The notes below the pieces were generated by a model. That model made no database searches, was not told where the DNA came from, and saw only the letters and a list, made by a program, of their open reading frames with translations. Both the position numbers and the translations under genes were made by a program. 64,000 bases of DNA from Paramarasmius palmivorus (taxonomy: Eukaryota > Basidiomycota > Agaricomycetes > Agaricales > Marasmiaceae): contig JAYKXP010000033.1 of the NCBI GenBank assembly GCA_037176845.1, positions 62,001 through 126,000 of the forward strand. Direction: 5' to 3'. Of this stretch, positions 1-12,578 are shown piece by piece. Position 1 is the stretch's first letter, and each line of letters opens with the position of its first letter.

Positions 1-1369
1 CAGGGTGTCCTATTATGGTAAATAAACTGGATAAAACTAAAACATGCAAACTCCGACGGAGATACGCTCACCTCATAAGTAGTAGCTTCAACAGTATGTA
101 GCGCTTTTCACGATATCATGTTGCATTCGGGGTCTCTCTCCAAGAGGACTTCCATGGATGAGCGGAAAGAGGACGCGTCTAATGACAGACGGCGTCTAAG
201 CTATACAAATGGGAGTCCAATGGAAGCCAGGCACCGGTAAATTATTACTATGAAACGCGCCGCCCAAAGATCTACAACGAGCGCAATTCTAACCCTGTAA
301 CAAAGGGGATCAGCAATCTCATATCTATCACCTTTCGATGGGAGAAGACTTACTTGAAAGAACCGTGCAGGCAAGTTCCAACAATGGCATCACTTCTCTT
401 TGCAACTGCCGAGACGAATTCGCTTGTGCAGATCAAGGGATATGTTTTCTTGATCACCTGCTCCATCTACTGTTTATGGACCAATGCTATACTCCGCAAG
501 AGAACCTTCTCAACATTCTAGTCTCCCCTAGGCAGACTCGATATCGCTCGACAGCTCGCTTGATATGATCAACATTCAGCTCCTTGGCAAGGCCGACTGG
601 GAACATAGAAAGAGATCAAAAAAGGGGGGATATGGTTGCCGCTCTTCATGGTTCGGGACGGTGTGACTCCAGGGAACGTATACCTCTCCCGTTCCAGCCT
701 CAACATTCCATGAATCAATACCCTTGACATGCATGAGACAATGGACCCACACACCGATTATTATGTATATTCGCTCGCGCCCATCCAATGTCAAATGTTC
801 CTAGAAGCTTACCCGAGTGAATTAATTCAGCTTGAAACCCTCGCAAAGTTCAAACTAGCGGACATACCTATGGGCCCACTGCAGAATCCAGGTTCTTTCA
901 CGCCTTTTCTTTATCCGATGTCACGTCAAATCTATAAAGTGAGAGTCAATGGTTGAGACTTTCTGAGATGTCAAGCAATGCACTGACCGAACTAGCCAAT
1001 CGAAGTGAGCGCCAAACGTTTGAAAGACCTTCATCTGAGTCATATTCGCCCTGCAACGCGTGCATTGTTTGTGGTCGTTGACATGGTGGAAAGGATTCAA
1101 TGGAAACGGAACCGAGCTAAATTTAAAGGTCAAGAAGAACGGTGTCGGCAGACAAACATCGGTGACAACGTCAATCATGTGACCTACCTTCCCACGTCCA
1201 ACGCGTCGCGAAGAGGCGCGCAACGATCTTTCAAAGAGGGTGTCATTATAATTTGATCCAAGTTAACAGGACAGCTGAGGTATGATACTCGAGTATATAG
1301 TATTACAGCTACACAATAAATAAACAAGGCTTCAAGCCGTCCAAATGATGGTCCAAGCCACTACATTAT
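1..1369. other. Left-edge region without a recognisable gene
   Basis: Open frames here are short (at most about 100 codons), overlap on both strands and carry no domain I recognise. The right part should contain the 3' untranslated region of the hydrolase gene that ends at 1370. I see no RNA gene or clear repeat. Confidence 0.4.
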
Positions 1370-2680
1370 TCACGATGTTGCTGACGTAGCATCATCTTCC
1401 TCGTCATCGTCGCTGTCAATTACATCTTCCGGTCTCCAGCCAGCCTTCCTCAGGGCGGCATCCCAAGGCGATAGGATGTTCTCCGAGTTGGGAATCGGAG
1501 GCACGGCCTTTCCAGCAGGCTTGATGCTCTGCAGCAAGAAATCATGGAGTACATGATTAACCCTACAACAATCAGATTAACAATTTTCATAAGCGTCATA
1601 CATATAAAAACATACTCTTTGCCGTAGTCCGCAACGACGAAATGCGCCGCATGCTTCACCTTCGCTAAGGTTACATCGATACCCGCATCCTTAAAGATCT
1701 TCTCCTGCTCAACAGAATACTCTAGTGGATAGGGTATGTCGTCCAGTCCGTGTACCAGCATCATCTTGACACCCCTCTGAGCGATGCTCTGCAGCGCCTC
1801 CTTGGAATGTGCCTTTCGCTTGGTAAAGAAATCTACTGTCGCAGTGTGGAAGAGATCGAAATTATTTGGACCCCATATCTTCTTGGCAAGCGGCAAAAAT
1901 CGTTTTGCATACGCGTTAGTGAGACTGGTCGTCTTGTTGGAGAATCCGAACTGCATAGCTCCGTAAAGAGCGTCGAGAAGAGCGGCGTCATCGACTTTAG
2001 AATTGGTGGCGTCCCCAAAGCCCTGGGTCCAGTAGTCGTAAATTTCGACGCGAGCAGCTGTCACGTAGTCGGGCTGAATTGTAATGAATGTCGTGTCAGT
2101 TCTAGAAAGCCAACGTTGACAGCGGAATACGTACTTCTTCAAGGCCCAGTGGAGAAATTAAGAAGAGCGAGGCGACTTTTTCGGGATAGCTGATTGCCAT
2201 TTGCAAAGCAATAATGGATCCAAGAGACATGCCGACGATGTGGCACGCAGGCAGCTTGAGTGCTTCCTAAACATACTTGGCGATGAATACCTCAATGACA
2301 ACATAGATCGATGCTGAATCGTACCATGAGTTTGACGACGTCCTCAGCGGACTCCTTTTGCCCATAGTTCGGGGGCATTTTGTCGCCACTCGTCTCGCCG
2401 TGTCCGCGTAGATCAAAAGTGACGAGGTTGAACCTGCGAAGTTTGTGGTCGCCGAACTGCACTGTACGCGAAGTATCCTGAACATCAGACCAAGAGCTAT
2501 ACAAAAGACATAGTAGATCCACTTGCAATGAAAAATGTCCCTTTGTAGATAAACCGCAGGAATGAATAAGACAGTCGGTAAATTTTTGTCTATCGATTTA
2601 GCGGAGGCATTCGTCGGTGTCGAGATGGTGTACTTGAACTCGGTCTTGCCGGTACTGGACTTGACTTTGACGGAGGGCAT
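1370..2680 (-). CDS. Alpha/beta hydrolase fold protein
   Basis: This is a spliced gene for an alpha/beta hydrolase of the esterase or epoxide-hydrolase type; the substrate is unknown. The chosen start begins MPSVKVKSS. An intron of about 67 nt (donor after FIPA near 2552) leads to a second exon with FNLVTFDLRGHGETSG, the family's conserved strand-turn motif. After another intron near 2270-2325 comes the nucleophile elbow HIVGMSLGSIIAL (serine in GMSLG, near 2235). Later exons carry the acid region HGLDDIPYPLEY and the catalytic-histidine region KHAAHFVVADYG. The last exon begins VNHVLHDFL and ends in an acidic tail (DSDDDEEDDATSATS) with the stop at 1370-1372. Ser, Asp and His of the triad are all visible, so the gene looks intact. 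No signal peptide is seen, so a cytosolic location is inferred. The next gene lies 2.6 kb away on the other strand. Confidence 0.85.
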
Positions 2681-5302
2681 TGCCAGGGAAGAAAAGCAAT
2701 CGAGGTGGAGAAGGTATGGTGGTCGTATGGTGGAGCAAACGCGCAGGCGAAGTATATAGCGAAAAAATGGTGATCGGCGATTAGGGGACTCGTCACTCAG
2801 GAGAAGAAGCAGCGAGGAGGTTCAGGTTCCGCGTCCCCGTCAAGGAACATCGTCCAGGTTCGTGGAGCGATTGATAGAAGCGATTAGGGAGCGAGGAGAA
2901 GGGGAAGGGAAGGGGAAGAGACATTGATATCGACCTTGTGTGTACTGCTGGCTTACTGGGTTCGGAGAGAAGAGAGAGAGGCTGAAGCCACCGTCGCAAC
3001 GCGTTTTGACATTCTGTTTCCTGGCTACCACACACCTCGCGTCCAAAGATCATTTTTGATAATGATTAATGATTGATGGCGGCCAATTTTCCAGATGACG
3101 AATTCTTGATTCTCCAGGGGAGATAATCCCTCCCGAATGATCGATAAATCGATAAATATAAGGGACATCTTGGTGCTCAGTTAGGTGCTGGTGGTAGATC
3201 CGGATCCGTAAGGTCTGCTGTCTGTGGATTACCACTGGAACTTGACTCACATTCAGTGTGAAACGATGTCGAACTCATAATCAACTTCTTGCCTACTCTT
3301 TCAAGTTTTCAATGAGCCTGCTACATACTGCAACGTCATTCAGGATCGACCACCAATAGTCTTGTAATCGGCCACTGTCCAACACTTTGACACCCATCCA
3401 TGGTTTACAGAAATAGACTCGAAGGTATAAATGGAGGGTATGTCGAGACTTGAGAGCGCTTGTAGAGTGAATATCCTACCACAAATGCTCATTGCTGAAG
3501 CAAGTACAGGTATGAAAAAGAAAGGATTAGCTCACCAGCCTTCACAACTAGTAGCGTTCAGCTCAGGCTGGTGATTTGCATCCGCTAAATCCGCCAGGGC
3601 TTCACCTCCGCACCTCCTCAGCGGGACATAGACGTTTGGAGGAGTTCTCTATCCCGATCGATGACGAAAAGTCACTGATTTAATTCCTTGAAACTATGAG
3701 GGTAGGTAGTGGATAAGGATTCTACTTAGATGGACTGAGAGTTACTTACACGAGACCCTGCCAACGCGTGATTGCGACCAGATTGTTCAAAAAGGCACGA
3801 TTCAGTCAATTTGTCTAAATCCTTGTTCTCTAAAGGCTTCTATTCATGCGTGTGAGCATGATTCCTTCAGAGATTCCAGCTGAAGGTCGTGGTCAAGCGC
3901 AAGAGATTAAGCGCCCATGACGAAATCCGAGCCGGTGATCACGACCCAATCTTTTCCCATCATGCTTTTCCTCTCTACCCAGAACCTCCACCATCTCCCC
4001 GTCAAAATACTCTCTAAACGCAGCAAATGTCGAGATACCATATCAACGGGTCTCTAAGACCATCTTTGACTTCGACGTTATCGTTGGCGGTAGTCGGCGG
4101 TGCACAGGGGAAGAATGGCTGTTCGAAGGCAAGTCTGGTGATTCTCACCTGTCAAACTACAACACGATGGTTTTGAAAGCTGACGTTGGAATTCTCCATC
4201 TGCCTTACACAGAACCATGAAATTTGCTATCGTTTTGCAAGCTGCAGGGACCGCGGTGGTTGAGCAATCCACTCAGGAAGGATACGGTTTTGTGTCGCCC
4301 CCGCAAATACCCTCGTAAATATCACCAGTAATGTATGTGCTTATGATATCGGAGACGTACTCCAACTTACCCATTCGTAGCCCTACCTGAACGTGATTTT
4401 TAATCCGCACCGAAACTTCAAGGAATCAACCCATTCTTTGTCCATCTTCATCCTAAGCCGCAACTTCTCCGAAGATCTCTCGAGCACGGACACAGCATCA
4501 CCTCGAACAAGAGCTCGTCACTCCAAACATTCAGTATTGGTGGGGCAACATCGAGATGCCAACCTATCACGCTGACAGTGAAATATTCCTTCCGGGTTCA
4601 CCCGCAGCAGTCCCTGGGTCAAGAACATTGGTTATGCACGAACAGTTTTGGGGATACGGAGTGAGTTGCCTCTATTCTTTTTCTTTGCAGCCCACTCATG
4701 CATTTTGCCATAGGCTAATCAAACGTTAGCAATCTATACCCGGGCTTTCGATGTTACCAAGTAGAAAGTTGTAACGCGCTGGTAGAAGATCTCGAGAATA
4801 TGATGCGGATGAGTTAACAACCACTCAAATGGCGCGACATCGAGAGGACGATAGCATCGTGATGTCTCATCTCACCGGGCTCACTTGGCCTTAAACTCAA
4901 CCTCTCGCACCAAGTCCTCTGAGAGTGGACTTCTGAGCAACATGTCCAGTGTACATGGAGTACCGCCCCTTTATCACCCATACACCTACATCTCTTGCTA
5001 TAGCTGACGCTGCTCCGCAGTCGATAGCTGCGCGATTCCTTTGTTTTTTTGCGTCTTCTGTAAGCATTGCATTTAAGTGGATACATGATCCCCACTGATA
5101 AGATGGAAGGCCAGGTGCCGTTGACGGCCATTCAACGTGCTAAGTCACTTGAACAGATTAAGGTTGTGCTTCGCCTTCCGCATGCTGTCACGAGTCGGAC
5201 CATGGATAAAGAAGGATGGCTGCGCAACTGTTGTAATAAAGCCAGGCGAGGCGTTTTACAACATGTTCGCCCGTCTCCCTGTCCAACTCTCTACTTCCTT
5301 CC
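2681..5302. other. Intergenic region between hydrolase and RNA polymerase genes
   Basis: This 2.6 kb between two divergent genes should include both promoters. Frames are short (at most about 105 codons) and none resembles a known domain. No tRNA, repeat array or mobile element was recognised. Confidence 0.4.
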
Positions 5303-8300
5303 ATGGAATTTAGTATCCGAAACATCCCCTGGGATATTACACGCGTGGAATTTATCCACCAAATAGCCAAGGACATCCTCCATAACGACGAGTTCCTCCC
5401 GATATCGAGTTCCGATGAACGGAGGATCAACTTTCATGTCAAGCTAAATCACAACGATGCCGGGGGAATAGGGAATAATGGAACCGGTATCTTAATTCTT
5501 CCTACCAGGGCGATCGGTTCGAAGTTCCTGGCTTGGATCAGGTCAAAGGCTTTCGTAGTCAAGGAACGGCCGATCAGGTTTTACCAGGCAGATCGCCCGC
5601 CGAGCGAAAAGATGGTTTCAAATCTAACACGAACGCACTTCATAGATCCTGCTGGAGAAGAGAAGCGGTTAAATATCGTACGAGAACTTAGCGACGGTAG
5701 AATTTCAGTTGACAGTGTGCAGTTTGGGGTCTTCTTTCAGCCTACCTCTCGGAAGGGACCAGGAAAACCTGTAAACTGTCCTTCAACCGAATTCTCGGTG
5801 GAAAGTGCCATTAATAAACAAGCGTCGCTTTATTTCGACTATAATCGTAAGGCCATTCAAGTGACAGTAAGTAGCAAGCTGTAATACACCAATGTTTCAA
5901 GCTAAATATCATTCCCAGATACCGCAAAACTCATCCAACGATTGCTTCGACCATATGATCATCTCCTTCAGTGATATCTCTAAGATCTATGTCGGGTACG
6001 GCCCACCTCCATGCAAGTCAGATACTACTTTGTCTCCATACCATACTCACACACCACATAGACGTCTGTTTCGACACCGTGATACCAGCTTCTTTTGAGC
6101 GCGAAGACATATATCGCACCTTGACAGGAGATCGTGTTGCCGATAGGAGGAAGTACAAACGCAAGATAGGAGCGCTAGACCCCGGCCACGCCAGAATCTC
6201 AAGATACTGCCATAAAATACGACTTCAGCTATTCTACGATGGCCGCCGTGATGTAGTAGAGCATTTCTGTGCTTTATCGAAGTTTGCTGGCTTACCCGAG
6301 GATCGAATCATTCGAGGCGAAATCGAGGCCAGTGCTAAACATACGCTTTTGAGCGATAAAGTCCTTCACGGGCTTCGTATTCGCTTCGATCGCTTTGTCT
6401 GGCCAATAATGTTCCAGCTAGAATGTCTCCTTCACAGCGGCATCCTTCATACCGGCCAAATAGACGACATACTTCTTCGAGTCGAGAAATTGTACAAGAA
6501 ACACTCGAAAGATCCCGATTTAATCGCTCTCCTACTTCGTACCTACAACGCTCACCTTCCCTATCTTGATCCTGGGCAGAGCCCGATGGAATGTTTCGAG
6601 CATCTTGCCTCGGCTTCTCATGATCACACCGGTCTGTTTGCTTTGCCATCAGGAAACTTCAACTGTTACCACGTCACTTTCACGCCGACAAGGAGGTTTC
6701 TAGAGGGCCCTTACCCAACTCAGTCCAATCGCGTCATTCGACTTTACCCGGACTTCCAGGACCGTTTCATGCGTGTAGATTTTTGCGAGGAAGACTCTAC
6801 GCAATATGGCGACAAACGCGAAATCGAAAGTATCCCTTTCCTGCAAAGTCATGTTGGCCATATTCTCCGAGAAGGTTTTCGATTGGGTAATCGCGATTTT
6901 GAGTTTCTTGGTTACTCGAATTCGTCCCTTCGCAATCACTCTGTCTGGTTCATGTCACCGTTTGACCATCCCTCCGAAGGTCGGGTGACTTCAGAAAGCA
7001 TCAGAGCTTCGATTGGGGATTTTAAGGGTCTCAGCATCGAGGATTATCCGAGAGAAGAAAGGATGTTTTATGACAAGGACCAGGAGCTTCTCCGACATCC
7101 ATCAAAGTATGCTGCGCGACTTGGACAAGCTTTCACTGCAACTCGTCCATCAGTCACGATACGTCGAGATCAATGGGAAATCGTGCCTGATGTAGGGAAT
7201 GAGCCATATCTTTTTACGGACGGTATTGGGTCGATATCCGAGGAACTTAGGAATCGGATTGAGAATAAACTCAACGAAGATCACGACAGATTGAACATAG
7301 TACCATCGGCAGTAAGTATTTTTGACGCCGGTTCTGCAATTGACTACTGACATAATCTCGCTTTGAAGTACCAGATACGTATCCTCGGCTTCAAAGGCGT
7401 CGTTGCAGTGGACCAGAAGCTTCAGGGTGAGATTCACATGAGGCTGCGGCCTAGCATGAGAAAGTTTGGGAAGATAACAAAGGACGACGTTGACATTGAG
7501 ATAGTTCAATCATTTGGATATCCCATGCGGGCATATCTCAATAGGTAAGCATAGTTGTCCTTTTTATTCCGTGTTTGTAGTTAATGCGTATACAGACCGC
7601 TCGTTATGTTTCTTGAAGACAAAGGGGTCAAAAAAGAACACTTCAAGGAGCTACTTAACGGAGCAAAAGCCAATGTCTACAGTTCCGAGGATAGCCTCAA
7701 CAAATGCTATTCCTTGATGAAAGCACACTCTCTAGGCCAAAGTTTTAGGCTGCCCTGGGTATTAGAACAATTAGACAATAATTGTTGTGATATTGTCCCA
7801 AATCACCCCTTGGGCCACATCAATGTGGACAACCCCTTTTTCCAAGAACTCAGGAACGTGGCACAACTTTCCATACTTCGAGACATCAAATATGACGCAA
7901 GGATTCCAGTTCCAGATAGTTATGTTTTGGTTGGTGTCGTAGACGAGGGTCCGGCCCATCGCAGCAAGTCACCAGAACCTATCAATGAACTCCAAGAGAA
8001 CGAGATCTATGGTGAGTCTCATAAGCTTACTAGCCATCATTAGGTTGTTTCCCGATTCCTTGCAGCTTGTATCCAAGAACCAGACGACATTGAGCCAAGA
8101 TATATTGAAGGGTTGTGTGCTGTTTGCCGAAACCCTATAACACACCCGGGAGACGGTGAGGCCCGACAGTTATATTCCTATTACCTAGATAGGTACTGAT
8201 GGTTTCTACAGTGCAACGCGTAAATGCTATTGGGAAACCACCCCCGAATAAGCGATTCATGTTCGCTCACATGAAAAATGTTGTCGTTTTTCCAAGCAAA

Positions 8301-9657
8301 GGTGAGCAAGTGATCCATACCTCATTTCCGTTTTGATACTAAGTGCCAAGCCCAATATCAATCAATACAGGGAAAAGGTCAATTCCCTCGTGTTTGGCAG
8401 GGGGCGACTTGGATGGGTAAGTTAGCTGCAAGTGGTACGATGCCTGCGGCTGAACGGCGCTGCTCCACTTTAGAGATATATTTATGGTGATCAAGTATCC
8501 TCAACTGCTACCTGTCAATCATGATGCCGCCGCCTCATACAGGGCGCCCCAGCCAAGGCTTCTTTCCCGAGCATGCAACATAGAGGATGTCTGTGAATTT
8601 GTTGTTCGCTTCATTCATTCCAATATTCTGGTGAGTCCGTCAGCAATTGGTCAAGAAAGTGCAATTCTGAATAGGTCCCAAGGGCCTCTTGTCGGTACGT
8701 TTGTTGACAATCGCAGGTAAGCACTTGAATCCTTTACCCTTATGATATGCGTATCACATATATGGATTTCGTTCTACTGCAGACCAGTCAAAGGTATAGA
8801 ACTTTGTACTCATACTAGGCACTAGCTCATGGTACTCTTGATTTTTTCCATTTCAAGTTCGGTGTGCGCGACGAAAGTTGTCTTAAGCTAGCAGACCTAT
8901 GTTCTCAGGTAAGCTAACTAGTGTCAGTACTCTGAAACATGGCTCTAATTCGCTACAGGCAGTGGATTACAGTAAACATGGCGTCGAAGTGGACTTGAAG
9001 AAAAACCCACTTCCAGAACCATTACTGCCACACATGAAACCTGACTGGCAAGCAAACGATCCTCATCCTCCGGAAACGGACTATTACAAATCAAATCGCG
9101 CACTGGGCGACATATGGCATGGTATAGAGCTTCTACCTTCGATACGCAATGGCTCGGGCCGCGGCACATCGACATCTCCAAACCCACTCTCTTCCATCCT
9201 GAGGACCAAGGTCGAACGGTACATTGATCCGGATACCTGTATCCAAGGTCATTCAGAAGTCATTCTCCGGGTTTTCCGCAGGTATCGAGACGAACTTCAG
9301 TACATATGCAATACGCATGTCCTCACTGCTGCAGCGGGAAACACGCCTAAGTCATTACGGGAATCCGAAGTAGTGATGGGTGTGATGCTTGCCCGGTCCC
9401 CGGACAAGACCCGGAAGAATGATAGAATCTGGAGAATGAAGACGCATACGAGGATGCTTATCCGAGACGTGAAGGTCGCCTTAAAGCTGATTGCCACGGA
9501 AGACGTCGAACCCAGGGAAATTTTGGAGTTGGCGTGGTGCGCTTGGGAGACTAGCGCCCAGAGAGAATCAGAATTTGCAGCGAATAGCTTTGGTTTAATA
9601 GCATTAGATTGCCTGTTCCAAGCACTCGAGAAGCTTACACTCATTGAACTTATTTGA
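5303..9657 (+). CDS. Cellular RNA-dependent RNA polymerase (RNA silencing, QDE-1/RDR family)
   Basis: The product would copy single-stranded RNA into double-stranded RNA for small-RNA silencing (the quelling pathway in fungi). The start MEFSIRNIPWD opens an RNA-binding-like N-terminal region. The middle exon (about 6100-7320) includes the conserved FTDGIGSIS. Later exons have GFKGVVAVD and LRPSMRKFG (about 7385-7470), CRNPITHPGD (about 8120-8155), KNVVVFPSKG and the catalytic DxDGD motif as GGDLDGD (about 8402-8477), whose three aspartates bind the metal. The C-terminal exon contains AVDYSKHGVEVDL, typical of the family, and ends at 9657. At least eight short introns are needed; the splicing between about 5860 and 6110 and between about 8630 and 8890 is not resolved. 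All core motifs are present without stops, so the gene is probably active. It runs convergently with the GATA factor gene. Confidence 0.93.
8417..8473 (+). other. Intron splitting the polymerase catalytic motif
   Basis: A 57-nt intron (gtaagtta to ttttag-type ends) interrupts the DLDGD codons: the glycine codon is split GG|A, and the last aspartate GAT follows at 8475. The protein reads SCLAGGDLDG/DIFMVIK across the junction. The reading frame supports the splice directly. Confidence 0.85.
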
Positions 9658-10063
9658 CCTATCTGTATCTGTAGAACGACATACATTTCTACGACTCATA
9701 TATTACTACGTGGGCGGTGTTCTACACAACCTGTACAATAGATCCGGTACGAAGGCGACAGACTTCAAGGTATAGGAATAAAATGTCCATAACCATGGCG
9801 AAGTGGGTAAGGGAAGAGAGGATTCGTAATCATAGACCCGTATATAAGTAAAAGTGAATCAACTACTCCCAATAAACAAGATATGTATAACATTGATACG
9901 CAATAGAATAGACATAGTTTAGCAGTGACGAACGACGAGCGAAGATGGGTTTTTGTGATGCAATGACGACAACGATGCGAGGACAGAGTTTTGGCAACGA
10001 AAGCTGAGATGGGACAACGAAATGGATAGTGAGGAAACAGAATGGCACCTAGGAATCCAAGTA
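9658..10063. other. Convergent 3' region
   Basis: About 400 bp separate the stop codons of two genes transcribed toward each other. It should hold both 3' untranslated regions, and I see no gene inside it. Confidence 0.5.
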
Positions 10064-12578
10064 TTATTGCGGAGGTTCCGTCGGCCAAACGTTCTCTCGC
10101 TTGTCCTTGTCGGCAGATGATGCCCGGGCAAGAGGAACTGAAGGTTGACCTTGTTGAGGCGATGCAGTTCTACTCGTGTTCGCTCCAGCTGCCCGCATCT
10201 CGTCAATACCCCTCTTCATACCGGCCATAACCCTATCTGTCCTCTCCAATAAGTCTTCCATCCTTTTCCTCTGCTCGCTCATTTCCGCGTAATGCCTCTC
10301 CAACTCGGTCAAATTCGGGATAATCCCGCCGCCGGTCAACCCAGCAATCGCTAGCAACGCCGACATATCTGGGGTTGGGAAGGCCATTCCATGAGGTGGA
10401 GGTAATACGATACCGCTCTGGTTCTGAGGGGAATGGGTTCGACTGGGTGCACCTGATCCAGCCCTTGCATATCCCGGTACCCCAGGTCCTCCGGGTACGA
10501 ACATCGGCACGTTAGAACTGCCAACACCAGAAATATCCATAGAGTTGATACCAGGTAACATTGCGCGAGCACCGTACGATGACATCCGCTGCGGCGAACC
10601 TGGTCGACCTTCCCAACGCCGTTGGTCATCTTGCGGTCCCTCGTCTTCTCCACCCTTACTTTTCCGCTGTCTCTTCTTCTTCGGCTGGTCACCATCGACA
10701 TCATCACTATCTTCTCCCACGTTCGCACCAGGACCACCTCGGCCAGCTAAGGACACCAAAGTCTCAGCAGCAGCAGGATCCGTCATACGCATTGTAGTGG
10801 TAGCAGCAGCACCGGCAGCCGGAACACGTTTTCTTCGCTTGATGACAGACTTTTTCATCGAATTGGGACGATGTGTCCCGTGTAACTTGAAGTAGAGACC
10901 TGATGAAGGGAAGAACGTGAGTAAGGACACGCGAACGCACGGAGAGATGAAGAGGGAAAAGGGGTTTTGACGATACAAGATTTAAAAAACCTTCCGGGTC
11001 ATCCGATGGCCAGACGTCGGACGACAAGCCGAAAGCAGAAAAACGTCAATAACACGAGGCCCTCAGTTGTCCAGCTGAGGCTAAGAAGAACCGAAAGGTC
11101 GCAGAACGACGTACGAAAAGGTCTCCAAGGATCTTCGAGTGCCCCAAAGGCCAAAAAGAATTTCAAAAAAAGCAACGAAAAACTGGGGATGTGGAGGTTG
11201 CGATAAGGAAGGAACCGTGTGAGATAAGATGCGTCATATCTGATTAGATACACACGGTTCCACGCGGATATCATGATACGTGGCATGACATGAAGGCCAA
11301 GGGATCCATGGAGAGTGAAAACAGAGGAGTAAAAAGGCAGGAGCCAGGAACATGAAGGAAAAGATCGAGGGAATAAGTAACGCACCGCAGGCATTACAGA
11401 TATTATTACCAACATCATCTCTCCTCCACAATGGTGTCGTGCTCGTCCCGCAATTAGCACAGACCAACGCTCCAACTGCTGCCCGTGCTTTCCTTGATGC
11501 ACCGGGTCCAAGGTTTGCAGTGTCCTCGGGTGAAACGGGTTCTTGCGGTGGTTGAGGTTGTTGCGGCGACCCTGAGGTAGACCCACTCGTCGCCGCTGCC
11601 GCCGCTTGAAGAGCATTATTGAATGTTGGACACCCAGAACAGGCAGATGTCCCACCTGTGCCATCACAACGACCGTCTCCAGGACATGTGCCACCCTTCT
11701 CAGAAGGTTGGGTAGAAGGGGCAGGTGGTGATTTCGACGACCGTGCAGCAGGAGCCATAGTATTAGAATTACTATTATCGTCACCGTTTTGAGGAGTACT
11801 TTGACGAGCCGCAGGTCGGCGGCCTTTGCCTGCTTTTTGATAGAGACCTGAATAGATATAGTGAATAAGAAAGGATAGAGAGAAGTGACCAGACGATGGA
11901 AGTGAAGGCGATAGGTATTATAAGTAGACAACGTGAAATGGGTGTGGATAATCCTGCGGAACCGCACGGCGCCACGATGCACTAAGGGCTCACTTTACAC
12001 GAGGAAACGTATGGATAGAAGAGATGCCCCAACACCAATCACTCCGATTGAACAGAAGAATGGAAGGGAATCAGTCGGGCGTGCATCCGCGTTAGAAACA
12101 CACCCCGACCATGCATCCCGATGTGAATGATTGTGATTCGCTTTGAACACAAAGAGATGACAGGGACACAAGCACCCATAATCGAACACGTGTAGAAAGC
12201 AAAGAAATGGGCGACAAAGAAAAGGACCGAAACGCGAAATGAAACAGACGCTGTTTGCACCGCACGCATCCGAAATCAAGATTTCGACTCTGACTCACCA
12301 CAAGCATTGCATAGTGGGTTTCCCTCTGGATCCCTCCTCCACAGAGGTGTATCAAGAGTGTGGCAATTCTGGCACGGTTGACGGGTTGGTTGCATCTTCT
12401 CCTGAGGTGGTGTGGGGCTATCGGGTGATGCTTGTAGCTGAGGATCCAAGAGAAACTCGGTTGAATTCGAGCCTTGAGTCGAGCTTGGTCGAATAGTATG
12501 TGTATGCTCGAGCCTTCCACCGTATGCCAGCGAATGGATATTCTGTATTGGGGGTGGTTCCATAACGACAGGTGACAT
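10064..12578 (-). CDS. GATA-type iron regulator (URBS1/SREA/SRE family repressor of siderophore genes)
   Basis: The predicted 525-residue protein comes from exons 12299-12578, 11386-11847 and 10064-10899, whose lengths sum to an exact number of codons. Finger 1 is [14 protein letters not shown]...[17 protein letters not shown]. Next comes a cysteine block CPGDGRC...ACSGC with spacing C-x5-C-x8-C-x2-C. Finger 2 is [14 protein letters not shown]...[16 protein letters not shown] followed by a basic [11 protein letters not shown]. Two GATA fingers flanking that cysteine block are the signature of fungal iron-sensing repressors (URBS1 of Ustilago, SREA of Aspergillus, Fep1 of fission yeast), which bind GATA elements when iron is plentiful and silence siderophore and uptake genes. 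A coiled coil ([20 protein letters not shown]) lies near the C terminus, as in that family. A likely 5'-untranslated intron lies at about 12594-12644. Both long introns cut the fingers at the same codon. The iron role is inferred from family membership. Confidence 0.92.

Noticed and set aside
10999..11982. Frame of 327 codons on the minus strand
   Set aside because: It is an out-of-frame shadow of the GATA factor's exon 2 and its second intron.
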